Below, one piece after another: positions 16,830-25,441 of a stretch of DNA of 64,000 nt. The DNA comes from Planctomycetaceae bacterium (GTDB lineage Bacteria; Planctomycetota; Planctomycetia; Pirellulales; PNKZ01), in the NCBI GenBank assembly GCA_016793115.1, contig JAEUIN010000220.1:33456-97455 (forward strand). The letters run 5' to 3'. Made by a program: the position numbers and the translations under genes. Numbering within the stretch: the first letter of the stretch is position 1; each line of letters starts with the position of its first letter. The notes below the pieces were generated by a model that was not told where the DNA came from, did not search any database, and was given only the letters and a program-made list of their open reading frames with translations.

Positions 16830-19800
16830 CTAAGGGATGAAAATGAATTCTTTCGTGTTCCATAAAACATGACAAAGATCGGCCCAGATGCGCAAGTCAT
16901 CCGGCGACGCGATGCCGTACGCGGCCGCTTGTTCGTTGAGGAAAGATATCGCGGCGGAGCGTTCCCAATCGGTCGCGGAACGTGCGAAGTTTGCTGAGTA
17001 GAGTCGGTCGATGCGTTCAGCGGCGGGGGCACCCGCCGTCGTCGCGAGAAGGCGTTCCGCGCACAACTGAGCCTGCTGCTCGATCAGCGGTCCGTTCATC
17101 AAGGCGAGAGCTTGCGCCGGAACATTCGAACTGCTTCGACGGCCGACCGTCGTGAACGGCGTCGGGTAGTCGAATGCTTGGAACATCGGATTGAGAAAGT
17201 TGCGGCGGACGCGCAGGTAAATGCTTCTGCGACCGGCGCCGTCGAGCGGCCCGGATTGCGGACGTCCGCGTCCTTCCATAAACGGCGTTAAGTAAACTTC
17301 GACGCTCGGACCGAAGAGAGTTCGATCGAGTCGCCCCGATACGGCCAGAATGGAGTCGCGCACCGCTTCCGCTTCCAGCCGCTTCACGTTTGCGCGATGC
17401 AGCAATTGATTAAGCGGATCGACAATTTGAGGATCGACGCCTTGCGACGGCCGAGACGCAATCCGGCTCGACATTCGGTATGTGCGCGAAAGGGTCATTC
17501 GGCGGAGCATGCGCTTAATAGACCATCCGTCGTCCATGAATTGCCTCGACAGGTGGTCGAGCAGTTCCGGGTGGCTCGGTTGTTCCCCCATACTCCCGAA
17601 ATTGTCGGAAGTTCGAACAAGCCCGGCGCCAAAAAGATGTTGCCACAATCGGTTGACCATCACGCGTGCCGGGAGCGGATCGTTCTTGTTGACAAGCCGC
17701 TGCGCCAGCGTGAGCCGCCCGCCGGGTAAGCGATAGTCTTGAGGCGACTCAGCATCGATCGCCTCAAGAAAGCGCCTCGGCACGAGTTCTCCGACGGTGC
17801 GATGATTTCCCCGGATCAGGAGATGTTCATCAACGGCCGCGCCTTCCCAGGCTGTAGGGGCAGTAGGGCCTTCGGGGCGCAACTGCTTCAAGAGCTTCTC
17901 GCGCTCCACGAAATAGTCCGTCAGTCGGTCGTCGGCGGCACTCGTCGGCGTGTCGAACAATTCCGGGTGACGGATCATCCATTCGACCTTGGCAGCGGCA
18001 TTGGATGAAATGGGCGAGGTCCGCAACGTGAGCACTTGACGGACATCATCAAGAAATCTGTCGGCGATCGATTCGGCGGTCGCGGCCGTCGCATCTGCTG
18101 CGGCTTGCGAGCTGCTCATCTCGAAAGCGTGGATATGAGGTATGTTCGCATCATCAAGCTCGACGACTCCCATCAGACCAAAGTCGCTTGGGCCATCGGG
18201 TTTTCGTTCCTCGTCCGCAGCGGGCGAAAACTCGAAATGAACGCGCCGGCCGACGTACGAGCTCAAGTCATGTCTGATCCAAGACCAATCATTGCCCGCA
18301 GTAAGTTTCTTAGCGAGCCCGCCGTGGAGCGGGCCGTTGTTCATGCGGTGTGAGGCAACGCAAGCGTAGACGTTTCCCGAGCCGAATACGCGGTAGGCAA
18401 TGTGACCGGTTCGTAGAACGAAGGTCGACGTTTTCAGCGTACGGCCGGATTGGCGCCAATTGAGTCTTCCGGGCTCGGTTTCATTCGCCGCTGTTTCCGC
18501 AACTTCCAGCCGTGCATCGGTGATCGCCGCATTCGCCGTATAGATGCGCTCGATCGGTCGCCGGGAATCGTTTCCCGGTCGTAACTCCCCCGCACGACGC
18601 GGCCGGTCGCCGAAGACGAAGCCATCCGCGAACCACGGCGGAGACTTTGTGTAATCCACTAAGATTTGAAGTTTTTCCGTGGAATTCACATCGGGAGCCG
18701 AGGTTGTCGTCGGATGCTCCTGAGACGCGGACTCGATGAAGTCCCGCAAGTCTTGAGGCGGCGAGGAATTCCCTTCGTCAACGAATGCCTTCAACCAAGC
18801 AGCTAATCGAACTTCATCAATTTGGAACTGCTTCGCAACGGCGGCAATCTGTTGCGTTTGAGCATCGTGCACGTTTTTTGCGTCGTCGAATTGATCGCTG
18901 GACCGCAGTTGGCGCACTGCAGATAGGTAGCTGTCTATGCGCATCAAGATCGGCCGACACCGTTCAAATTGCACCGACCGTAATTCGGAATCGAACTTCT
19001 TATCGAGCGCTTGAAGTTTTAGGACGATTTGTCGATTGCGTTCGGCGTTCTCGTATGCGTACTGCCGATAGCTTAGGCCCAGCACGAAGCCCGACATTGC
19101 GTAGTAGTCGCGGGTCGATATGGCGTCGAACTTATGATCGTGACAACGCGCGCAAGCGAGCGTCAGCCCAAGAAACGCTTTCGACATCACGTCAATCTTG
19201 TTATCGACTCGGTCCGTCTCATCTTGGCGGATGTCGACGGGGGAGTGGCACTCTTCCCCTAGAAACCAAAATCCGGTTCCAAGAATAGATTCATTTGCGC
19301 CGGTTTGGGGATGGCGACGCGGCTCCGCTAAAAGGTCGCCGGCTAGATGCTCGACGATGAAGCGATCGTACGGTACGTCCGCATTGAAAGCCCGGATGAC
19401 ATAGTCTCTGTACCGGTAGGCGTTTGGAATTAAATAATCGAACTCGTGTCCGCGCGTTTCGGCATAGCGGACGAGATCGAGCCAGTGGCGTGCCCAGCGT
19501 TCGCCGAAATGCGGCGATGACAGGAGGCGGTCGACGACCGCGGCGTACACGGCGTCACGTTCGCCGTCGTTTCGGGCCGCCGACCATTGCTTCGAAAACT
19601 CCTCGATATCCGCTGTCGTCGGCGGCAAGCCGATGAGATCGAATGTGACGCGCCGCAGAAGTTCATGCGGCGCGGCATCGACGGCGGGCGCGAGTTTGGC
19701 CGATTCCAATTTGGCTAAAATGAAGTGATCGATGTCCGACCGCGCCCATTCGGACTCTTTGCATTTGGGCATTTTGACGTCGCGGAGCGGTTGGAAACAC

Positions 19801-20261
19801 CAGTGCTTAGCACGTTCCGCGAGATTGAACTTGCCGACGGTCGGCGTGCCGGAGTTGCGCTGATCGTCCGCAGGAGCGGGAGCGCCTTGGCTGATCCATT
19901 TCTCGATGGCGGCGACCTTCTCCGGCGGCAACTTTCCTTTCGGCGGCATTTGAAAGTTGATGTCGTCGTAGCGGATGCCCTTAACCAGCAGACTGGCGTC
20001 GGAGTCGCCCGGCATCACGGCGGGCCCTTGGTCGCCTCCTCGCAACATCGCACCGACGCTGTCGACCTGGAGCCCCGCTTCTTGCTTGTTCGGCCCGTGG
20101 CACTCATAGCAGTGTTCGGCAAGCACGGGGCGGACGTACTTTTCGTAAAATTCGACGCCGCTCGCATCGTCGCCGGCAGCATGCACAAAATCCCCGCCTG
20201 CATCGACAAGGCACCCGCAAAGAATCGCGCAAAGAAGTGCGGCAAAATTGGAGCGCGGCAT
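16830..20261 (-). CDS. PSCyt1/DUF1549/DUF1553 cytochrome-like protein (module I)
   Basis: A 1143-residue exported protein. After a signal-like N-terminus (FAALLCAILCGCLVDAGG) comes the PSCyt1 domain with a CYECH heme-binding motif (about 51-55) and PGDSDASLLVKGI. The DUF1549 domain follows (ERWARHWLDLVRYAETRG) with a second CxxCH motif, CARCHDHKFD. A variable central region then leads to the DUF1553 domain (GNHRTVGELVPRRFLEAI, LPARVMVNRLWQHLFG, RRSIYLRVRRNF). I chose ATG 20261, preceded by GAGG; an ATG at 20288 lacks a binding site. It leads an operon with DUF1501 and DUF1080 genes. It probably shuttles electrons in the periplasm, but the substrate is unknown. Confidence 0.92.
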   Translation of the reverse strand: MPRSNFAALLCAILCGCLVDAGGDFVHAAGDDASGVEFYEKYVRPVLAEHCYECHGPNKQEAGLQVDSVGAMLRGGDQGPAVMPGDSDASLLVKGIRYDDINFQMPPKGKLPPEKVAAIEKWISQGAPAPADDQRNSGTPTVGKFNLAERAKHWCFQPLRDVKMPKCKESEWARSDIDHFILAKLESAKLAPAVDAAPHELLRRVTFDLIGLPPTTADIEEFSKQWSAARNDGERDAVYAAVVDRLLSSPHFGERWARHWLDLVRYAETRGHEFDYLIPNAYRYRDYVIRAFNADVPYDRFIVEHLAGDLLAEPRRHPQTGANESILGTGFWFLGEECHSPVDIRQDETDRVDNKIDVMSKAFLGLTLACARCHDHKFDAISTRDYYAMSGFVLGLSYRQYAYENAERNRQIVLKLQALDKKFDSELRSVQFERCRPILMRIDSYLSAVRQLRSSDQFDDAKNVHDAQTQQIAAVAKQFQIDEVRLAAWLKAFVDEGNSSPPQDLRDFIESASQEHPTTTSAPDVNSTEKLQILVDYTKSPPWFADGFVFGDRPRRAGELRPGNDSRRPIERIYTANAAITDARLEVAETAANETEPGRLNWRQSGRTLKTSTFVLRTGHIAYRVFGSGNVYACVASHRMNNGPLHGGLAKKLTAGNDWSWIRHDLSSYVGRRVHFEFSPAADEERKPDGPSDFGLMGVVELDDANIPHIHAFEMSSSQAAADATAATAESIADRFLDDVRQVLTLRTSPISSNAAAKVEWMIRHPELFDTPTSAADDRLTDYFVEREKLLKQLRPEGPTAPTAWEGAAVDEHLLIRGNHRTVGELVPRRFLEAIDAESPQDYRLPGGRLTLAQRLVNKNDPLPARVMVNRLWQHLFGAGLVRTSDNFGSMGEQPSHPELLDHLSRQFMDDGWSIKRMLRRMTLSRTYRMSSRIASRPSQGVDPQIVDPLNQLLHRANVKRLEAEAVRDSILAVSGRLDRTLFGPSVEVYLTPFMEGRGRPQSGPLDGAGRRSIYLRVRRNFLNPMFQAFDYPTPFTTVGRRSSSNVPAQALALMNGPLIEQQAQLCAERLLATTAGAPAAERIDRLYSANFARSATDWERSAAISFLNEQAAAYGIASPDDLRIWADLCHVLWNTKEFIFIP

Positions 20262-20406
20262 CGGCAACGATACCTCGACGTATGACATACGCAGGTCGGT
20301 GAGCGGGGCGGGTAAGACTCGAGGCGGGGCGTCGGAAGACGTGCTTGCTATTGTACCCGCTCTTAGTGGGCGACGGTATCAAATTGCCGCCCGCCGCCAT
20401 TGCCGC

Positions 20407-20808
20407 CTAACTCGGCAGCGAGCGATGGAAATGGACGTGTTTCCAAGCTCCACCGATCCTTTGCCAAACTCGGGTCTCCTCGACCGCGACGGTGACCGGC
20501 TCGCCGGACGCATTGAGTTTTTGGTTAAGGCGGACGTAGCTCAAAACAGCGGCGTCGGCCCCCATCAACCTGACGTGCGGCGAGGCCATCGTCACATTTG
20601 TCGCAATCGCAGGCTTCGGCGCCGATCCGCCGAGTTCAAAATAGAACTTATGGAACGGCATGCCTTCAACGACATGTCCGCGCGCTTCCGGTTCGAAGCA
20701 GGTGAGCGTCGGGTCGCAGAGTTCCGCGTAGGTCTTCCAATCGCCGCCGACGATTGCGACTAAGAGCTTCTGATTCAGGGCGAGTAGTTCTTGTTGGGAG
20801 TCGGACAT
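20407..20808 (-). CDS. CaMKII-association-domain-like (SnoaL fold) protein
   Basis: A 133-residue cytoplasmic protein. The text CDPTLTCFEPEARGHVVEGM, then FHKFYFEL, SYVRLNQ and EETRVWQRIGGAWKHVHFHRS, closely follows the association domain of calmodulin-dependent kinase II, a cone-shaped oligomer of the NTF2/SnoaL superfamily. There is no kinase domain or calmodulin-binding segment. I chose ATG 20808; the longer frame adds 19 residues that overlap the intergenic space and lack the family text. It lies 67 nt after thyX on the same strand. Bacterial stand-alone members have no settled function; self-assembly or small-molecule binding is likely. Confidence 0.8.
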   Translation of the reverse strand: MSDSQQELLALNQKLLVAIVGGDWKTYAELCDPTLTCFEPEARGHVVEGMPFHKFYFELGGSAPKPAIATNVTMASPHVRLMGADAAVLSYVRLNQKLNASGEPVTVAVEETRVWQRIGGAWKHVHFHRSLPS

Positions 20809-20875
20809 AGTCGTTTGTTCGTTCCGCGTAAAGAAAGGAGTCGTTTCGAAGCGCCTCGCCGGCATTCAAGAGGAG

Positions 20876-21781
20876 CTAAGTCGGAGGCAGTAGTCCGAGT
20901 CGAACGAGTTTCTGCCGGCACTCGTCTCGTTCTCGACTGCGGGTCAAATCTTTCCAAGTGGGATCCTGCACCTCGAGAAAGTCGTCCTCCGTCGCGGCGA
21001 CGCGCCCGTTCGCTGAAAGTTTCGCGGTCAGTCGGCTGATCAGTTCGACGTCAAGCCGCGTCAGAAACATTGCCCCGAGTCGGTAATCTTCAAATGCTTC
21101 CCAGACATACGGAAATAGCGGCTTGACGATCTTCTCGCCGATGGCCGTGGCATACTCGCGAATTTCCAACTGAGCGTGCGAATCCATCCGCAACGCGAGA
21201 AAATGCAGCAGGTTGTGAATATCGACCTTCCAATAAGCTTCGGTGTAGGTCGAAAGCGGCAGATCTTTGCGCGCTTGTTCACGCGCCACTCCAAGTTCGA
21301 TGCGCCGCTCGTATAGCTTCCTAGCGCTGTCTTGGAGCGCGAGTTCGCTCGCGGTGAGTTCGGCACCGACCTCCGGCGACAGGAGATCGCCGCTTCCTTG
21401 ACGATTGTTCGCCGCCTGCGTGCGCCATTGGTCCGGCGGCGTTCGTTGCGTGGCATCGATCGCGAGAGAGTAACGAGTCGAATACTCATTCACATTGGCC
21501 GTGCGATGTCGAATCCACTGTCGCCAGGTGTCCATCGGCACTCGGCACAGCAGTTTGATTTCGGCCATTTCAAACGGCGTGCTATGGCGATGCCGCATGA
21601 GATAGCGAATCAGTCCGCGGTCGTCGGACACTTTTTTCGTGCCTTCGCCGTAACTCACGCGGGCCGCTTGCACCACAGCTTGGTCGTCGCCCATCACATC
21701 GACGAGGCAGACAAATCCGTCATCGAGGACGGATATTTTTTTCCAGCGAAGTTCTTCGACTTGAGCGGCGTTGGTCGGCAT
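20876..21781 (-). CDS. thyX: Flavin-dependent thymidylate synthase
   Basis: Makes dTMP from dUMP with FAD and methylenetetrahydrofolate. The diagnostic ThyX motif RHRTANVNEYSTRYS starts at residue 91; the conserved Ser is at 101. RHRHSTPFEMAEIK (64-77) and the late HFLALRMDSHAQLEIREYA are also typical. I chose ATG 21781 (301 residues); the frame extends upstream through a non-conserved, Arg-rich stretch. No thyA is visible in the window. It sits between the CaMKII-association-like gene and the efflux permease, all on the minus strand. Confidence 0.96.
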   Translation of the reverse strand: MPTNAAQVEELRWKKISVLDDGFVCLVDVMGDDQAVVQAARVSYGEGTKKVSDDRGLIRYLMRHRHSTPFEMAEIKLLCRVPMDTWRQWIRHRTANVNEYSTRYSLAIDATQRTPPDQWRTQAANNRQGSGDLLSPEVGAELTASELALQDSARKLYERRIELGVAREQARKDLPLSTYTEAYWKVDIHNLLHFLALRMDSHAQLEIREYATAIGEKIVKPLFPYVWEAFEDYRLGAMFLTRLDVELISRLTAKLSANGRVAATEDDFLEVQDPTWKDLTRSRERDECRQKLVRLGLLPPT

Positions 21782-21943
21782 GGCGCGAGCGCGGAAATTC
21801 GGGGCGATGGGAGCTTGCGACGACTCGCCGCCGCTTTGCGATGTCGAGCGACGAATCAGGAAACGGGCATTGTAGCGAACGTCGAAGGCCGTCGGCAGGG
21901 GCCGCAAAATCCGGTAATTTGGGCGATTTCTTAGACCGCGCGA

Positions 21944-23278
21944 CTATTCATGGCGCAAGGCTTCGATAGGGTCCATCAACGCCGCTCGCCGTGCGGGATA
22001 CATCCCGAAAATGATTCCGGTGAAGATCGAGATAAAAAAGGCGGCCGCGACGCTCCAAGGAGCGATAAGAGGCCGGATGTCTCGGATGTTCGACGGTAAA
22101 GATGCCATGGCTTCGGCGAAGAAGTTGTTCATCACCCAGCGAGTCGCGTCGACCGCGAGCGGAACCGAAAAGCCGATCGCCACGCCGAGCGACCCGCCGA
22201 TGGCCGTCAGCACGAGTGTCTCGGTGAGAAACTGCCAGACGATGTCGCGTTGCTTCGCGCCTAATGCTCGGCGAATGCCGATTTCGCGCGTTCTCTCCGT
22301 CACTGTCGCCAGCATGATGTTCATGATTCCGATGCCCCCGACGAGCAACGAGATTCCGGCTACGACGATCAACAATACATTGAACATCATCCGTGTGATT
22401 TCAGCCTGTTTGAGCAACTCTTTCGGAACGACGAGCGCGTAGTCGTCTTGGGTATGATAGTTCTCAAGCAACCGGCGAATGATCGACGACGTCTCGTCGA
22501 CTTCGGCCAAATCCCGTACGGTTAAGGTGATCTGACTGAATTCAACGATCTCTCCCGATCGCGAGCCGGCGCTCGCCGTCAACACGGCGAGACCGATGCG
22601 GGCCTTCAATGTTTCCAAAGGAATATAGATGTCGCGGTTGTAGTCTTGCCCGCTGAAGCTGCCGCCGATCGCTCCCGTCGCGTCGCGAAACTGAGTCACG
22701 CCGACGATGACGTAAAACTTGTCGTCGACTAATACGGATTTGCCGAGCGGGTTCTCGTAGAGAAACAACGCCTTCGCGGTCTCGGCGCCGAGCACGCAGA
22801 CGTTTTCGAAGTTGACTTCGTCGTCGTCGGCGATGAACCGGCCGCCCGCGAGCGTCAGGTGATTCATGTCCGCATATTCGGCGCGGCAGCCGACAAGGCG
22901 AATCTTTAACGCGCGATCGAGGTAGCGGGCCTCTTTTTGATCAAGTTCGCGCAGCGGCACCGCGTCGACGACCGTCGGCAAGGCACGAAAGCGTTCGAGA
23001 TCGTCGCGGGTCAGACCGTATTCGTGGAAGAAACTACCGGCTTCCGACGATGAAACGTTGGTGCTCGGTTTGACGCTACGAATGATGATGTTCGAGGCGC
23101 CCAGATCCTTGATTTGTTGTTGCGCTTGGTGGCTGACTCCCTCGCCCATGGCGACGAGCCAAATCACCGCGGTGACGCCGATGAGAATGCCGAGAATTGC
23201 CAGAGCCGAGCGCAGTTTGTGCAGCAGGAGGCTCTTGAGGCCCAATCGAAGCGTTTGCCAAATCTTTGCGAGAAGCAC
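21944..23278 (-). CDS. MacB/FtsX-type ABC transporter permease, no ATPase domain
   Basis: A 444-residue inner-membrane protein. It has an N-terminal helix (RSALAILGILIGVTAVIWLV), a periplasmic MacB_PCD-type domain (about 45-270), and three C-terminal helices (LLIVVAGISLLVGGIGIMNIML, VLTAIGGSLGVAIGF, VAAAFFISIFTGIIFGMYPA). The text VTERTREIGIRRALGAKQRDI is the coupling segment of FtsX-domain permeases. MacB itself fuses an N-terminal ATPase; this protein lacks one. It starts at GTG 23278, 18 nt after the adaptor gene, and ends a TolC-adaptor-permease row. It probably moves a peptide, lipid or drug across the envelope, powered by an ATPase encoded elsewhere. Confidence 0.93.
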   Translation of the reverse strand: MLLAKIWQTLRLGLKSLLLHKLRSALAILGILIGVTAVIWLVAMGEGVSHQAQQQIKDLGASNIIIRSVKPSTNVSSSEAGSFFHEYGLTRDDLERFRALPTVVDAVPLRELDQKEARYLDRALKIRLVGCRAEYADMNHLTLAGGRFIADDDEVNFENVCVLGAETAKALFLYENPLGKSVLVDDKFYVIVGVTQFRDATGAIGGSFSGQDYNRDIYIPLETLKARIGLAVLTASAGSRSGEIVEFSQITLTVRDLAEVDETSSIIRRLLENYHTQDDYALVVPKELLKQAEITRMMFNVLLIVVAGISLLVGGIGIMNIMLATVTERTREIGIRRALGAKQRDIVWQFLTETLVLTAIGGSLGVAIGFSVPLAVDATRWVMNNFFAEAMASLPSNIRDIRPLIAPWSVAAAFFISIFTGIIFGMYPARRAALMDPIEALRHE

Positions 23279-23296
23279 GGTAGAGCCGCACCGGGA

Positions 23297-25174
23297 TTAT
23301 ATTCCGGGCCCGCCTCCGCCTTGACCGACGCCGGAGCCGTTACGCGATGGACCGCCCGGACCGTCCCCCGCCGGAACGTTGCCGCCTCCAGAGCTTCGCC
23401 GAGCGCGAGCGGCCGCGGCTTCTTGTGCGGAGATGAAACCGTCGCCGTCGGCATCCATACGCCCAAAGAAGGTTTGCATTTGTTCGGGAGCTTCCGCTTT
23501 GCTCACTTTTCCGTCTTTGTCCTTGTCGAACGACATTAGGTCCATCGAGCGATTGCTTCCGGAATTCGAACCGCTTCTTCCACCGGGCGCAGGACCGGTA
23601 CCCGTTACGCTTGCCGCAGGTTCGCCGTCCGGCTTTCGTTCGCCGTTGCCGAATTGCGATTTTGTGTCCTTTGCGGCAAAATCCCCCTCCGATCGCTCCG
23701 GGGGATTCTGCAAGACCACGTCGTTCTCCTTGAGTCCGGCGACGACTTCCACGCTCTTGGCGTCGCCGAGACCGAGACGGACCTCCGTCTTTTCAAAGCC
23801 TTGCGGCGTTTCTCGCCAACAGTAAAGTTTGCCTGCTTGTTCGATGACGCACTGCACAGGCACCGTCAAAACATTCTTCTTTTCTTGGATAAGCACTTCC
23901 ACTTCAGCGGTCATTCCAGGTTTCAGGTCGGTTGGACGACCGTCGATTCGTACATAGGCCGCATAGTTCTTGACGTCGCCCGAATAGCGGCTCGATGGTT
24001 CCGGCTGATTGGCGATGAATGTCACGAAGCCGGTCAACTTGCGATTCTGAATCCTGATTGAGGCGGGCATATTGGCGCGCAAGCTCTCGACCTTCGATTC
24101 GTGAACGGTTACTTTGACCTGCATTTGCGTGAGATCGGGAACGCGAAGTATCACCTGACCTTCGCGAATCGTAGCTCCTTCTTCGATCTTCGGCCGATCG
24201 CTGCCGCCGAACCAGTTGGAGTCATTGGCGTAGACGACCATCCCGGCCTGAGGTGCCGCGATCAAGCAATTCGCCTTCTGCATCTCCAGCCGCTTGAGTT
24301 TCGACTCTTCGAGTTCGAACGCCGTTTGCTCGCTGGAGGCCTTCGCCTCGGCCGTTGCGACCGTCGTTTCCAGCGTGTTCTTTGTCTTGAGAAACGTGAA
24401 TTCTTCGAGCACCTTCTTGGCGGTTCGGGCCGTCTCGAGATCGAGTTGAGCCCGCTTCACGGCGAATTGCTGGGCCTCTAGCTGCAGAGGCGTCACGTAC
24501 GCTTTTCGAAACATCCGCTCCGTATATTGCAACGTGTTTTGCGCGCTCCGTAGGTTCTCTTCTGCGACGGTGATCTGCGAATCGACCAATTGTTGGTCTT
24601 TTTTGAACGTGCCTTCGACGTACTCGCGAAGCGCGATCTTCGCCGACTCCACGTCGTTTTTGGCTTGGTCGCGGATAGCTCTCGCTTTCTCGTAACCGAT
24701 CTTTTGTTGCAGAATCTGCTCGTCGATTGCAGCGGAATCGATTTCGACCAGTTGATCGCCTTCCTTCACGATCGTGCCGTCGGCCACGATGTTTTTGATG
24801 ATCCCGCCGCCGGCGACTAAGCAGCGGATATCGATGTTGCTCGCGCTTTCGACGTTGCCCTTTTGTGTGACCGTCACGACGAGATCGCCGCGAGAGACCG
24901 TATGCGTCAATTGCCGGACTTGCTCCTCCGTTCCAAAGAATCCGGCATACTTTGCGACGGCCCAGCCGCCGCCCACGACAAGAGCCATCCCTAGGCCGGT
25001 GATTAGGAGTCGGGCTGCGACTGCGCCGATTCCTCGCCGCCGCCGCGAAGCGCGCCGATCCGTCTCCGACCCGTCCGAGCGCGAGACTGCCGACGTTGGG
25101 CTGTCGAAACGCGCCGAGTAGGTGTCTTCGAATAAAGTTGGCTTAGCCGATTCCGTTTGTCCGACGCCGTGCAT
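23297..25174 (-). CDS. HlyD/MacA-like efflux adaptor with C-terminal EF-hands
   Basis: A 625-residue periplasmic adaptor. One membrane helix (AARLLITGLGMALVVGGGWAVA, about 50-70) is followed by the lipoyl half-motif (VTVTQKGNVESASNIDIR), a long helical hairpin (about 150-290, DQQLVDSQITVAEENLRSAQ) and beta-barrel text (GMTAEVEVLIQEKKNVLTVP). After a Ser/Gly-rich linker it ends with two EF-hand loops, DKDKDGKVSKAE and DADGDGFISAQE, then a Gly-rich tail. I chose ATG 25174 with AAGGA upstream; the TTG at 25189 is less likely. It is co-directional with the TolC-like gene upstream and the permease downstream. The EF-hand addition suggests calcium sensing. Confidence 0.93.
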   Translation of the reverse strand: MHGVGQTESAKPTLFEDTYSARFDSPTSAVSRSDGSETDRRASRRRRGIGAVAARLLITGLGMALVVGGGWAVAKYAGFFGTEEQVRQLTHTVSRGDLVVTVTQKGNVESASNIDIRCLVAGGGIIKNIVADGTIVKEGDQLVEIDSAAIDEQILQQKIGYEKARAIRDQAKNDVESAKIALREYVEGTFKKDQQLVDSQITVAEENLRSAQNTLQYTERMFRKAYVTPLQLEAQQFAVKRAQLDLETARTAKKVLEEFTFLKTKNTLETTVATAEAKASSEQTAFELEESKLKRLEMQKANCLIAAPQAGMVVYANDSNWFGGSDRPKIEEGATIREGQVILRVPDLTQMQVKVTVHESKVESLRANMPASIRIQNRKLTGFVTFIANQPEPSSRYSGDVKNYAAYVRIDGRPTDLKPGMTAEVEVLIQEKKNVLTVPVQCVIEQAGKLYCWRETPQGFEKTEVRLGLGDAKSVEVVAGLKENDVVLQNPPERSEGDFAAKDTKSQFGNGERKPDGEPAASVTGTGPAPGGRSGSNSGSNRSMDLMSFDKDKDGKVSKAEAPEQMQTFFGRMDADGDGFISAQEAAAARARRSSGGGNVPAGDGPGGPSRNGSGVGQGGGGPGI

Positions 25175-25360
25175 CAACGGATCCTTCAAGGGCTTGCGAA
25201 CTCAAGGCTACCGGCGACGATCGCGAACCGGTGTCTGATACGAGATTCAACCCCACAACCCGCCTCAAGTTTTGGCGGGGCAAGGAGTTTCCACTCTGTA
25301 TGCAGGGGCGATTCAGCGCCCAATTCATTGTCGGCAGCGGCCGACGAAATGGCAAATCAA

Positions 25361-25386
25361 CCCCGCAATAGAAAGTATCTGCGGGG
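25361..25386 (-). terminator. Hairpin between TolC-like and adaptor genes
   Basis: Perfect 7-bp stem (ccccgca 25361-25367 with tgcgggg 25380-25386). Read on the minus strand it is followed by ttgattt. It could be a weak terminator or attenuator in the 267-nt gap between the TolC-like gene and the adaptor gene. Confidence 0.4.
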
Positions 25387-25441
25387 AACACTAGCCGCCG
25401 CACGGCGCAATCCCACTAATCGCGCAAAAAGGACGAAAAGA

